Part shown: positions 1 through 7,091 of the stretch, in pieces | Layout of the letters: each line of letters begins with the position of its first letter | Numbering within the stretch: position 1 is the stretch's first letter | NCBI RefSeq assembly: GCF_900129455.1 | Contig: NZ_FQVU01000008.1 | Location: 1-49,933 of the forward strand | DNA from: Jatrophihabitans endophyticus | GTDB lineage: Bacteria > Actinomycetota > Actinomycetes > Mycobacteriales > Jatrophihabitantaceae | Direction of reading: 5' to 3' | DNA: 49,933 nt | Notes under the pieces: model-generated | What the model was told of the DNA's origin: nothing | Database searches by the model: none | The model's input: only the letters and a program-made list of their open reading frames with translations | Program-made: the position numbers and the translations under genes

Positions 1-974
1 TCGGCGGTGGCGGTGGCGACGGCGGATTGGCGGGAGGTGTCCTCGGCCGAGGAGGCGATCTGGGCGGAGGTCGCCGACAGCTCCTCGGCCGACCCGGCCA
101 GGGCATCGGCGTTCTGGACCACCGTCGACATGACCTCACGGATGCGTCCGAGCGCTGCGTCGAGCGAGGCGCCCATGCGGCCGAGCTCGTCGTTGCTGGT
201 GAGCCCGGCGCTCGCGTTGAGGTCACCCGCGGCGAGGGCGTCCGTGGTGCTCTGGACGCGGCGCGCGTTTCGGGCGATCGCGTTCGCCACCAGGTAGCCC
301 AGCCCGAGCGCCAGGGCGATGCCGACCACGAGCAGCACGACCGCGACCACGACCTGCGAGTGGTAGGTGTCGCGACCCTGCTGGTCGCTGTGCGCGGCCT
401 CGGCCGACTCGGCGGCCACCAGCTTGTCGAGCGTGGCCATCATGGACTTGCCGATGGGCGAGACCTGCGCGGTGTTCGCGTCGATCCACCCGGCACGATC
501 GCCGGCCAGGGCCAGCGGCGCGAGCACCGTGCGCTGGATGTCGATGTACTTGGCACCTGCGGTACGCAGGTCCCCGGCGAGCGCGACGTAGTCCTCGTCG
601 GGCTGCATGGCCAGGAAGTCGTCGAGGGTCTTGGTGAACGCGGTGTAGTCGGCGTTCATCGTGTCGATCGCGGCCTGCGACCTGGCCCGGGTGAGCTCGA
701 GCGGTGCGGCGCGCGCGTCCAGGCGCAGCGTCAGGAACGACGCCTGCATCCGGCCGACGCTCGCGAGCTGGCGGGTGTTCTCCTGATAGATGTCGTGACC
801 GTGGCCGGCGACCTCGCCCAGTGAGCGGATGCCCAGCACGCCCACGATCACGGCGACCAGGCACCCCAGCGCGACGGCCGCGAGGATCTTGACCTTGACG
901 CCACGGTCGGCGAACCAGCGCGTGGCGCTGCTCGCGCGCGACGGGCTCTGTGCTGCGGTGCTACCAGCGGACAC
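1..974 (-). CDS. Methyl-accepting chemotaxis protein, 3' part cut by window edge
   Basis: Transmembrane chemoreceptor that would pass ligand or energy signals to CheA/CheW; about 324 residues are present. I chose the GTG at 974 because the protein then opens with a short cytoplasmic tail and a GAGGAT ribosome-binding site lies just upstream. Order of domains: TM1 at about residues 28-48, a helical periplasmic 4HB-like sensor to about 205, TM2 at about 210-231, a HAMP domain to about 285, then the start of the coiled-coil signalling domain with the typical run of Ala, Ser and Thr. The conserved hairpin tip of the signalling domain would lie beyond the left edge, so methylation and CheW-binding sites cannot be judged. 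No che genes are visible in the window. Family assignment is firm; the ligand is unknown. Confidence 0.9.
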   Translation of the reverse strand, partial: MSAGSTAAQSPSRASSATRWFADRGVKVKILAAVALGCLVAVIVGVLGIRSLGEVAGHGHDIYQENTRQLASVGRMQASFLTLRLDARAAPLELTRARSQAAIDTMNADYTAFTKTLDDFLAMQPDEDYVALAGDLRTAGAKYIDIQRTVLAPLALAGDRAGWIDANTAQVSPIGKSMMATLDKLVAAESAEAAHSDQQGRDTYHSQVVVAVVLLVVGIALALGLGYLVANAIARNARRVQSTTDALAAGDLNASAGLTSNDELGRMGASLDAALGRIREVMSTVVQNADALAGSAEELSATSAQIASSAEDTSRQSAVATATA

Positions 975-1191
975 CTGAGATCCTCACGGTCGACGGGCCG
1001 GGGACGATCCCGGCCTCACGCGGGTCCGATCGACCGGGCACCGGCGAGGTTGAGGGCATCGGCCAGGGTGACCCGGCGGGAACGGCCAAGATCGTTCGCT
1101 GCGCGTCCGTCGGTGTCGTCGGACGTCCTGGCGGTGCGCGTACGTCCGTCGCGGCGGGAACCGTGGCCGGTCGTCGGCGCGAACATCAGAT
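975..1191. promoter_or_regulatory. Divergent intergenic region (MCP / glycosyltransferase)
   Basis: About 217 bases without a gene, between two divergently read genes, so it should hold promoters for both. The only clear structure is a 7-bp-arm hairpin at 996-1015 (GGCCGGG ... CCCGGCC, loop GACGAT). It could sit in the 5' leader of the chemoreceptor mRNA. No convincing sigma-70 or sigma-28 hexamers were found. Confidence 0.35.
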
Positions 1192-1845
1192 GTGGCACCT
1201 CCCGTCCTCGATATCGTGCTCCCGTGCCTCGACGAGGCGGGCGCGTTGCCGTGGGTGCTCGAGCGGATCCCGCCCGGCGCCCGGGCGGTCGTCGTCGACA
1301 ACGGCTCCACGGACGGCTCCGTCGAGCTCGCCCGGGCCGCCGACGCCTTCGTGATCGGCTGCGAGCAGCGCGGTTACGGGGCGGCCTGCCACGCCGGTCT
1401 GCTCGCCGCGAGCGCGGAGTACGTCGCGGTCTGCGACTGTGACGCGTCCGTGGACCCGGGGCAGGCCATGGTCATGCTCGACGTGCTGCGTGCCGGCGCC
1501 GATCTCGCGGTGGCGCGGCGCAGGTCACCGCGCGGCACGATGCCGGTGCACGCCCGCGTCGCCAATCTCGAGCTCGCGCGTCGCGTCCGCCGCCGCACCG
1601 GCGCCCCGCTGCGCGACATCGGCCCGTTGCGGGTGGCGCGGCGGCTGTCCCTGCTCGACCTGGGCCTCGCCGACCGTCGCAGCGGCTATCCGGTCGAGAC
1701 CGTCGTCCGTGCCGCGGACGCCGGCTGGACGATCGTCAACGTCGACGTCGCGTACCTGCCGCGCACCGGACGCTCGAAGGTCACCGGGACGCTGCGCGGC
1801 ACCGTCCAGGCCGTCCGCGACATGAGCGCGGTGCTCGCGCGGTGA
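1192..1845 (+). CDS. Family 2 glycosyltransferase
   Basis: 217-residue GT-A fold glycosyltransferase of the GT2 (DPM1/DPG-synthase-like) type, expected to move a sugar from a nucleotide donor to a lipid carrier or other acceptor at the cytoplasmic face. The nucleotide-binding N-terminus reads DIVLPCLDEAGALP, followed by VVDNGSTDGS, and the metal-binding acidic motif is at CDCDASVDPG (about residues 82-91). There is no C-terminal membrane domain, so it is a soluble short form. GTG is the start; no good ribosome-binding site is seen. It overlaps the next gene by four bases (GTGA), so the two are coupled. The context (DUF2064 protein, methyltransferase, GT87 protein) suggests one cell-surface glycan or glycolipid pathway; the product is unknown. 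Confidence 0.85.
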   Translation: MAPPVLDIVLPCLDEAGALPWVLERIPPGARAVVVDNGSTDGSVELARAADAFVIGCEQRGYGAACHAGLLAASAEYVAVCDCDASVDPGQAMVMLDVLRAGADLAVARRRSPRGTMPVHARVANLELARRVRRRTGAPLRDIGPLRVARRLSLLDLGLADRRSGYPVETVVRAADAGWTIVNVDVAYLPRTGRSKVTGTLRGTVQAVRDMSAVLAR

Positions 1846-2507
1846 CCGCGCGGGCACCCGGCACCGGCATCGACACCGTCGTCGTCATCGCGAAGGAGCC
1901 GCTCGCCGGCGCGGTGAAGACCCGGCTCGTGCCGCCGTTGACGCACGAGCAGGCGGCCGACGTCGCCGCCGCCGCGCTCTGGGACACGCTGCGCGCGGTC
2001 GCCACCGTGCCCGCCGCCGACCGGCTGCTCGCCTTCGCCGGCGATCCGCGCCACTGGGCGCCGGAGGGGTGGCGCACGGCGCCGCAGCCGGACGGGGACC
2101 TCGACACCCGCCTCGTCGCCGCCTTCCGCGCCGCCGGTCCCGGGCCCGCCGTCCTGGTCGGCATGGACACGCCACAGCTACGGGCCGAGCAGCTCGCCGC
2201 GTTCGACCCGACCCGCTTCGACGCCTGTCTGGGTCGCGCCACCGACGGCGGCTACTGGGCGATCGGGTTCGCCGACCCGCGCCACGCCGCCGCCGCCATC
2301 ACCGGGGTGCCCATGTCGACCGACCACACCGGCGCCGACCAGCTCGTCCGGCTCCGGGAGCTGGGCCTGCAGGTCCAGCTGCTCGACGACCTCACCGACG
2401 TCGACACCGTCGACACCGCCGCCGAGGTCGCCCGGCTCGTGCCGCACAGCGCGTTCGCCGCCGCCTTCGCGCGCTGCGGTGTCGGTCGTCCCGACCGGGT
2501 CGGATAG
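1842..2507 (+). CDS. DUF2064 / TIGR04282-family nucleotidyl- or glycosyltransferase-like protein
   Basis: 221-residue GT-A-like protein of the DUF2064 family. Members are often labelled 'arsenosugar biosynthesis glycosyltransferase' or CofC-like, but most have no proven activity. Visible marks are VIAKEPLAGAVKTRL near the N-terminus, LVGMDTPQL (GxDxP, about residues 106-114) and the DGGYW block (about 132-136). GTG start overlaps the stop of the GT2 gene, and the methyltransferase begins 9 bases downstream, so the three look like one operon. The KTRL and GxDxP motifs are those of a nucleotide-sugar or nucleotide-triphosphate site. No arsenic genes are nearby, so the arsenosugar label should not be copied. 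Confidence 0.8.
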   Translation: MTARAPGTGIDTVVVIAKEPLAGAVKTRLVPPLTHEQAADVAAAALWDTLRAVATVPAADRLLAFAGDPRHWAPEGWRTAPQPDGDLDTRLVAAFRAAGPGPAVLVGMDTPQLRAEQLAAFDPTRFDACLGRATDGGYWAIGFADPRHAAAAITGVPMSTDHTGADQLVRLRELGLQVQLLDDLTDVDTVDTAAEVARLVPHSAFAAAFARCGVGRPDRVG

Positions 2508-2516
2508 CGGCCCGCC

Positions 2517-3149
2517 GTGGAACCCGACGCCCTCGCGCCCTACGAGGCTGCCCTGCGCACGGCCGCACCGTTGACCCTGCGGACGGTGACCGGGCGCTCG
2601 TTGCGCTTCGACGTCGCGCGCTGGCTCGCCCCCGTGGACGCCGCGGACGCGACGGTGCTCGACCGCTGTGCCGGACCCGTGCTGGACGTCGGCTGCGGCC
2701 CGGGCCGCTTCGTCGCATCCCTCACCGCCCGTGGCGCGGTGGCGCTCGGCGTCGACATCGCCGAGACGGCGGTCGCGTTGACCCGGGGGCAGGGTTCGCC
2801 CGCACTGCTGCGCAGCGTCTTCGCCGATCTGCCGGGGGAGGGGCGGTGGTCGACCGTCCTGCTCGTCGACGGCAACATCGGCATCGGCGGCGACCCGGTG
2901 CGCTTGCTTCACCGGGTCGCGGCGCTGCTCGCCCCCACCGGTCGGGTGCTGGTCGAGACCGCGCCCGACAACACCGCCGACGAGCGGCTGAGCGTGCGCT
3001 TCACCGAGCAAGGGGACGAGGTGGGCCCGGAGTTCGCGTGGGCCCTGGTCGGGGCCGCGGCACTCGAGCGCTACGCCGCGGACTGCGGCTACGCCGTCGC
3101 CGAGTCCTGGTCGTCGGGCGGCCGGACGTTCGTCGCGCTGAGCCGCTGA
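2517..3149 (+). CDS. Class I SAM-dependent methyltransferase
   Basis: 210-residue Rossmann-fold methyltransferase. The SAM-binding motif I is VLDVGCGPGRF (about residues 57-67), followed by the acidic motif II region GVDIAE. A later block, LLVDGNIGIGG, occupies the motif IV position. GTG start, 9 bases after the DUF2064 gene. Its 3' end overlaps the convergent membrane-protein gene on the minus strand by about 61 bases, so the two transcripts are antisense over that stretch. The acceptor substrate is unknown; placement suggests a step in the same glycan or lipid pathway as the neighbouring glycosyltransferases. Confidence 0.82.
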   Translation: MEPDALAPYEAALRTAAPLTLRTVTGRSLRFDVARWLAPVDAADATVLDRCAGPVLDVGCGPGRFVASLTARGAVALGVDIAETAVALTRGQGSPALLRSVFADLPGEGRWSTVLLVDGNIGIGGDPVRLLHRVAALLAPTGRVLVETAPDNTADERLSVRFTEQGDEVGPEFAWALVGAAALERYAADCGYAVAESWSSGGRTFVALSR

Positions 3150-3550
3150 CGGTCGCGTACGACGCGGACTGCGTACGCCGCCGCTGCCGCGAGGGTCACG
3201 AGCGCCAGCAGCACGGCCAGGTTGAGCGCGTAGTCCTGCTGCAGGATCGCCTTGCTCGCGGGTTGACTGCGCTCGCGGTGGATCAACGGCAGGGCGACGA
3301 CGGTGATCAGCCCGCCCGCGATCAACGCACCCTGGAGGTACCGGCGGCCGCGGGGCGGGACGACCTTCGCGATCGCCCAGCCGATGCCGACCAGCAGCGG
3401 GGAGAGCACGCCGTCGTGCAGGACGACCGCGGCGAGCAGCCAGACGGCGAGCACCAGCAGGTCGTCGCCGGGGATCTCGGTGAGCAGCCGGAAGATCCCG
3501 TACAGGCCGAGCAGCACCCCGGGGACGGCGATCGCGACGCGGGTGCGCAT
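3089..3550 (-). CDS. Small multi-pass membrane protein coupled to Mo oxidoreductase
   Basis: 153-residue protein with about four hydrophobic segments (roughly residues 5-23, 28-50, 72-90 and 108-130) and a charged C-terminal tail. I do not recognise a named family. The ATG at 3550 overlaps the TGA of the upstream molybdopterin oxidoreductase by one base (TGATG), which implies translational coupling. It may be an accessory membrane subunit for that enzyme, but this is inference from position only. The 3' end overlaps the methyltransferase on the other strand. Confidence 0.7.
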   Translation of the reverse strand: MRTRVAIAVPGVLLGLYGIFRLLTEIPGDDLLVLAVWLLAAVVLHDGVLSPLLVGIGWAIAKVVPPRGRRYLQGALIAGGLITVVALPLIHRERSQPASKAILQQDYALNLAVLLALVTLAAAAAYAVRVVRDRQRLSATNVRPPDDQDSATA

Positions 3551-4773
3551 CACAGGACCTCCACCCGGTGCAGCCACTTCGTGTTCAGCACGCCGGCGCG
3601 GTTCGGAGCGATCAGCCGCAACGGGTAGCCGTGGTCGAGGGTGAGCCGGGCGCCGTTCAGATGGGTCGCCAGCAGTGCGTCGTCCAGCTGCGGGCCGTCG
3701 ACGTAGGAGACCTTGTACGAGCCGCGGGGTTCGAGCGACACGACGCGCACCCGCGAGTCGGCGTCGCCGCCGACGAGCCGGACGACATCGGCCAGGCGCA
3801 GGCCGCGCCAGTCGGCGCCGGCGCTCCAGCCCTCCACGCAGGCGATGGGGTAGCTCGCGTCGGTCCCGCCGTCGGTCACCATCGCCTCGACCTGGGCGAG
3901 GGTGAGGGTCGCCGTCCGGCCGCCGCCGACGACGGTGAGTCGCCACGCGGGGTCGGCCGCGAGCTGCAGCACACGGGCCTGCTTCGCGGTGCGGTTGACG
4001 GGCAGGTCGAGCTGCGGTGCGTCGCTCTTGCGGCGCACGGCGAGCAGCCCCGCCGCGTCGAGCGGGGTGAGCGTCTGGCCGGCCGAGGCCACCGCGACGA
4101 CGCCGACCCCCGCACCGGTCGCGAGCAGTGCGCCGCGCCGGGAGATGCCGGTCGGCGCCGGCGGCGGAACGTGGGTGTCGTCGTTGTTGCTGTAGGCGTC
4201 CGGGTTCTGCTCCCACGGCACCTCGGTGAGCACGTCGCCGACCACGAGCTTCGTCCGCAGCCCGTACTTGATGTCGGGCAGCTTGACCGCGACGTGCAGC
4301 AGGATCGAGCCGATCACGACATAGGCGAGGAAGCGGTGCACCGGGACGAAGCTCCACGACCACGGGTACCAGTTCAGGACGTTGAAGAAGCCGGTGGTGA
4401 GCTCGACGAGCGCCGACGCGACGAGGACGCCGATCGTGAGCCGTTCGACGGCCCGCTTCGCGGTCGGGGCCGGGGGCCATACGAAGAGCTTGGGATAGAC
4501 CGACCACAGCTTCACGAGCAGGAGCGGGATCGAGATCGTCCCGGTCAGCACGTGCAGGCCCTGGGTCAACCGGTAGCCCCACACCGGGACCGACGGCTCG
4601 GGCAGCCAGCTCCAGGGGTGGTACTGGTAGTGGCTGAGCATGCCGGTGACGAAGCAGATCGCGAAGCAGATCCCCAGTACGCGACCGACGCGTGCCGTCA
4701 GCGCCGTCGAGCGCAGGGGGCTCGTGAAGCGCGGCCACGCGCGGGGCGGGCGCTCCGGCAACAGCGTCGGCAT
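3550..4773 (-). CDS. Cytochrome b561-like / sulfite-oxidase-fold molybdopterin oxidoreductase fusion
   Basis: 407-residue membrane oxidoreductase. The N-terminal half (about 30-170) has four membrane spans with histidines at about 75, 146 and 160 fitting haem b ligands, as in a b561-type cytochrome. A twin-arginine-like SRRGALLATGAG segment (about 211-221) begins a fifth hydrophobic stretch. The C-terminal part is a sulfite-oxidase-type molybdopterin domain with the likely Mo-ligand cysteine at 312 (PIACVEGWS) and the family ending LRLIAPNRAGVLNTKW. This suggests electron transfer between an extracellular Mo centre and the quinone pool through haem. The ATG at 4773 has no good Shine-Dalgarno; no other in-frame start is better. 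The substrate is unknown. Confidence 0.85.
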   Translation of the reverse strand: MPTLLPERPPRAWPRFTSPLRSTALTARVGRVLGICFAICFVTGMLSHYQYHPWSWLPEPSVPVWGYRLTQGLHVLTGTISIPLLLVKLWSVYPKLFVWPPAPTAKRAVERLTIGVLVASALVELTTGFFNVLNWYPWSWSFVPVHRFLAYVVIGSILLHVAVKLPDIKYGLRTKLVVGDVLTEVPWEQNPDAYSNNDDTHVPPPAPTGISRRGALLATGAGVGVVAVASAGQTLTPLDAAGLLAVRRKSDAPQLDLPVNRTAKQARVLQLAADPAWRLTVVGGGRTATLTLAQVEAMVTDGGTDASYPIACVEGWSAGADWRGLRLADVVRLVGGDADSRVRVVSLEPRGSYKVSYVDGPQLDDALLATHLNGARLTLDHGYPLRLIAPNRAGVLNTKWLHRVEVL

Positions 4774-4824
4774 GAGGATCGGCTTTCGTCGGGAGTCGTC
4801 ATCATCTAATCCGTCGCGTCGGGC

Positions 4825-6150
4825 ATGCTCGGTTCCGTGACGGCGCGACGGGTGACGGCTGCGCTCGTGATCGTCCTCCTCGGCCAGGCGGTCGCATACG
4901 GCGCACTGCTGGGTCATGTCGAGCACGGCTCCGGCCGCCCGAACGCCACGATGCTCGTCGCGGTGACCGTGCCGCTCTGGGCGGCGGCGGTGGCGCTCAC
5001 CGCCCGGTTGCGGCTCGCGCCGCGGCATGCCGGCGCGTTCGTGCTCGGGGCCGGCGCCGTGCTGTCGATCGTCGCCATGACCCACCGGCCGGCGACGTCG
5101 GACGACGACTTCCGCTACGCGTGGGACGGCAGGGTGCAGCTGGCAGGGGTCGACCCGTACCGCTACCCGCCGGCCGCGACGGAGCTGGCCCGGCTGCGCG
5201 ACCCCTTCCTGTTCGGCGGGCCCGGCGCGCACCGGCACCCGATCGGGAAGGGCGTGACCACCGCCGTCAACCGGCCGGACGTACGCACCGTCTACCCGCC
5301 CGTGGCCGAGGCCGCGTTCACCGCGTTGCGGGTGCTGTCGTTCGGGGGCCACGGCAACCACCTGCCGCTGCAGCTCGCCGCCGCGCTGGGTGCGCTCGCG
5401 GTCGGCGCGATCCTGCTGCGGCGGGGGCCGCCCTGGCGCGCCGCGCTGTGGACGTGGTGCCCGGTGACCGTCGTCGAGTTCGCCAACAACGCGCACGTCG
5501 ACTGGCTCGGCGTGCTGCTCGCGGTGCTGGCGCTGACCGTGGCGCGGCGGACGTGGCTGGTGGGCGTCCTCGTCGGCGCGGCGACGGCCGTGAAGCTGTA
5601 CCCGGCGCTGGTGCTGCCCGCCCTGCTCCGACGGGACTGGCGCATCGGGCTCGTCGCGGTGGGCTTCGTCGCCCTCGTCTACGTCCCGCACGTGCTCGCC
5701 GTCGGTCTCGACGTCATCGGCTACCTGCCCGGTTACCTGCAGGAGAACCAGTACGGCGACGGCGGGCGGCTGCTGCTGCTGAGCCCGCTGCTGGGTGACA
5801 CGCTGGGCACGCTCGTCGGCGTCGTCGTGCTCGCGGCGGTCTCGGTGTGGGCGTGGCGGCGAGGCGATCCGGCGCGACCGGAGCGGGCCGCGGTCGTCGT
5901 CGTGGGCGTCGCGTTCCTCGTGGTGACGCCGAACTACGGCTGGTACGCGGCGCTGCTGCTCGCGCTCGTCGCGCTGACCGGCGCACTCGAGTGGTTGCCG
6001 ATCGTGTTCGCCGCGACGCTCGCCTACGTCGTCCCCGGCGATCACGACACGCTGATCTACGCCGTTGCCCTGGCCGCCGCGGGGGCGGGGCGGGTGATGC
6101 GCGCCCGGCGTCCGGACCTCACCGCGCCGCTGGGCAGCCCGTCTCGCTAG
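4825..6150 (+). CDS. GT87-like polyprenol-dependent mannosyltransferase (DUF2029)
   Basis: 441-residue polytopic membrane protein with about ten hydrophobic segments, of the GT-C (GT87/DUF2029) type. These enzymes use polyprenyl-phosphate sugars on the outer face of the membrane, as in actinobacterial lipomannan synthesis. The acidic DDDFRYAWDGRV segment (about residues 93-104), in the first extracellular loop, fits the GT-C catalytic loop, and DPYRYPP follows. ATG at 4825 is used; a GTG at 4838 is out of frame. It is divergent from the Mo oxidoreductase across about 50 bases. The soluble GT2 enzyme nearby could make its polyprenyl-phosphate donor, which would tie both ends of the cluster together; that is inference. 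Confidence 0.82.
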   Translation: MLGSVTARRVTAALVIVLLGQAVAYGALLGHVEHGSGRPNATMLVAVTVPLWAAAVALTARLRLAPRHAGAFVLGAGAVLSIVAMTHRPATSDDDFRYAWDGRVQLAGVDPYRYPPAATELARLRDPFLFGGPGAHRHPIGKGVTTAVNRPDVRTVYPPVAEAAFTALRVLSFGGHGNHLPLQLAAALGALAVGAILLRRGPPWRAALWTWCPVTVVEFANNAHVDWLGVLLAVLALTVARRTWLVGVLVGAATAVKLYPALVLPALLRRDWRIGLVAVGFVALVYVPHVLAVGLDVIGYLPGYLQENQYGDGGRLLLLSPLLGDTLGTLVGVVVLAAVSVWAWRRGDPARPERAAVVVVGVAFLVVTPNYGWYAALLLALVALTGALEWLPIVFAATLAYVVPGDHDTLIYAVALAAAGAGRVMRARRPDLTAPLGSPSR

Positions 6151-6153
6151 CCT
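6148..6153 (+). promoter_or_regulatory. -10 hexamer TAGCCT for enoyl-CoA hydratase
   Basis: TAGCCT ends 6 bases before the ATG at 6160, with no Shine-Dalgarno between. This fits a leaderless transcript starting at the start codon. Confidence 0.5.
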
Positions 6154-6159
6154 CGCCGG

Positions 6160-6939
6160 ATGGCCACCGCACCCGTCGAGCTGAGCTGGGACGGCCCGCT
6201 CGCCGTCGTCACCCTGGACGCGCCGCCCCTCAACCTCTTCGACCTCGAGATGGTGACCGCGTTGCGCGCGGCGATCGCCGAGGTGCGCACGTCACCCGCC
6301 CGTGGCCTGTTGCTGCAGGCCCGCGGGCGCGCGGTGTCGGCCGGCGTCGACGTCAACCTCTTCGCGACGCTGGACACCGTCACGGGCACGGAGCTCTGGG
6401 CCGACTGGCTGACGATGATCCACGACCTGGAGTCGCTGCCCTTCCCGACGGTCTTCGCCGCGCACGCGCTCTGCCTGACCGCCGCGTTCGAGATCTCGCT
6501 GGCGTGCGACCTGCTCGTGGCCGCGGAGTCGGCCCGCTTCGGGCTCGTCGAGATCGTGGTCGGGCTGACGCCGTCGATGGGTGGCCCGCAACGACTGGCC
6601 GAGCGCGCCGGGCCGGCTCGTGCCCGCGAGCTCGTCTACACCGGCGAGCTCTACGACGCGGCCACTCTGGAGCGCTGGAACGTCGTCAACCGGGTACTGC
6701 CCGACGACGGCTTCGCCGCCGCCGCGCACGCCTTCGCGCTCGGGCTGGCCAACGGCCCGACCCGCGCGCACGCCGCCACGAAGACCATCGTGCGCACCCA
6801 GGTCGCCGGCGGGACCCGGGCCGCGGACGAGGTGACGCCCCAGGTCAGCGGCGCGCTGTTCGGCACGGCCGACCTGCAGGGCGCGGTCGCCTCGTTCCTG
6901 GCCGACGGTCCGGGGAAGGCGACCTACACCGGGCGCTGA
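6160..6939 (+). CDS. Enoyl-CoA hydratase/isomerase family protein
   Basis: 259-residue crotonase-fold protein. The CoA-binding and oxyanion-hole segment AVSAGVDVNLFATLD (about residues 58-72) aligns with the usual SAGADL(K/N) block, and the second oxyanion region is at about residues 105-120 (LTAAFEISLACDLLVAA). Glu or Asp at the catalytic positions cannot be assigned with certainty: the residue usually Glu after the ACD block lies in ARFGLVEIVVGLTPSMGG. A fatty-acid beta-oxidation or short-chain acyl-CoA role is likely. Starts without a ribosome-binding site. It stands alone, 10 bases after the GT87 gene, with its own promoter. Confidence 0.85.
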   Translation: MATAPVELSWDGPLAVVTLDAPPLNLFDLEMVTALRAAIAEVRTSPARGLLLQARGRAVSAGVDVNLFATLDTVTGTELWADWLTMIHDLESLPFPTVFAAHALCLTAAFEISLACDLLVAAESARFGLVEIVVGLTPSMGGPQRLAERAGPARARELVYTGELYDAATLERWNVVNRVLPDDGFAAAAHAFALGLANGPTRAHAATKTIVRTQVAGGTRAADEVTPQVSGALFGTADLQGAVASFLADGPGKATYTGR

Positions 6940-7091
6940 CCCGGCGCCGTCGCTCATCCTTTCGGACGAGGTCGGCGGCCGGCTCTGCCGCACGGGGGAC
7001 GGCACAAGTCCGTCCCGGAGCCGAGGTGACGGGGCCCGCACGTTGATTCGCTGGAACGGTCAGCGTCCCTCGTGCGAAGGAACCCGCCGCC

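Noticed and set aside
1842-2507. Arsenosugar biosynthesis enzyme
   Set aside because: Family label only; no arsenic-related genes and the motif set is general for nucleotide binding.
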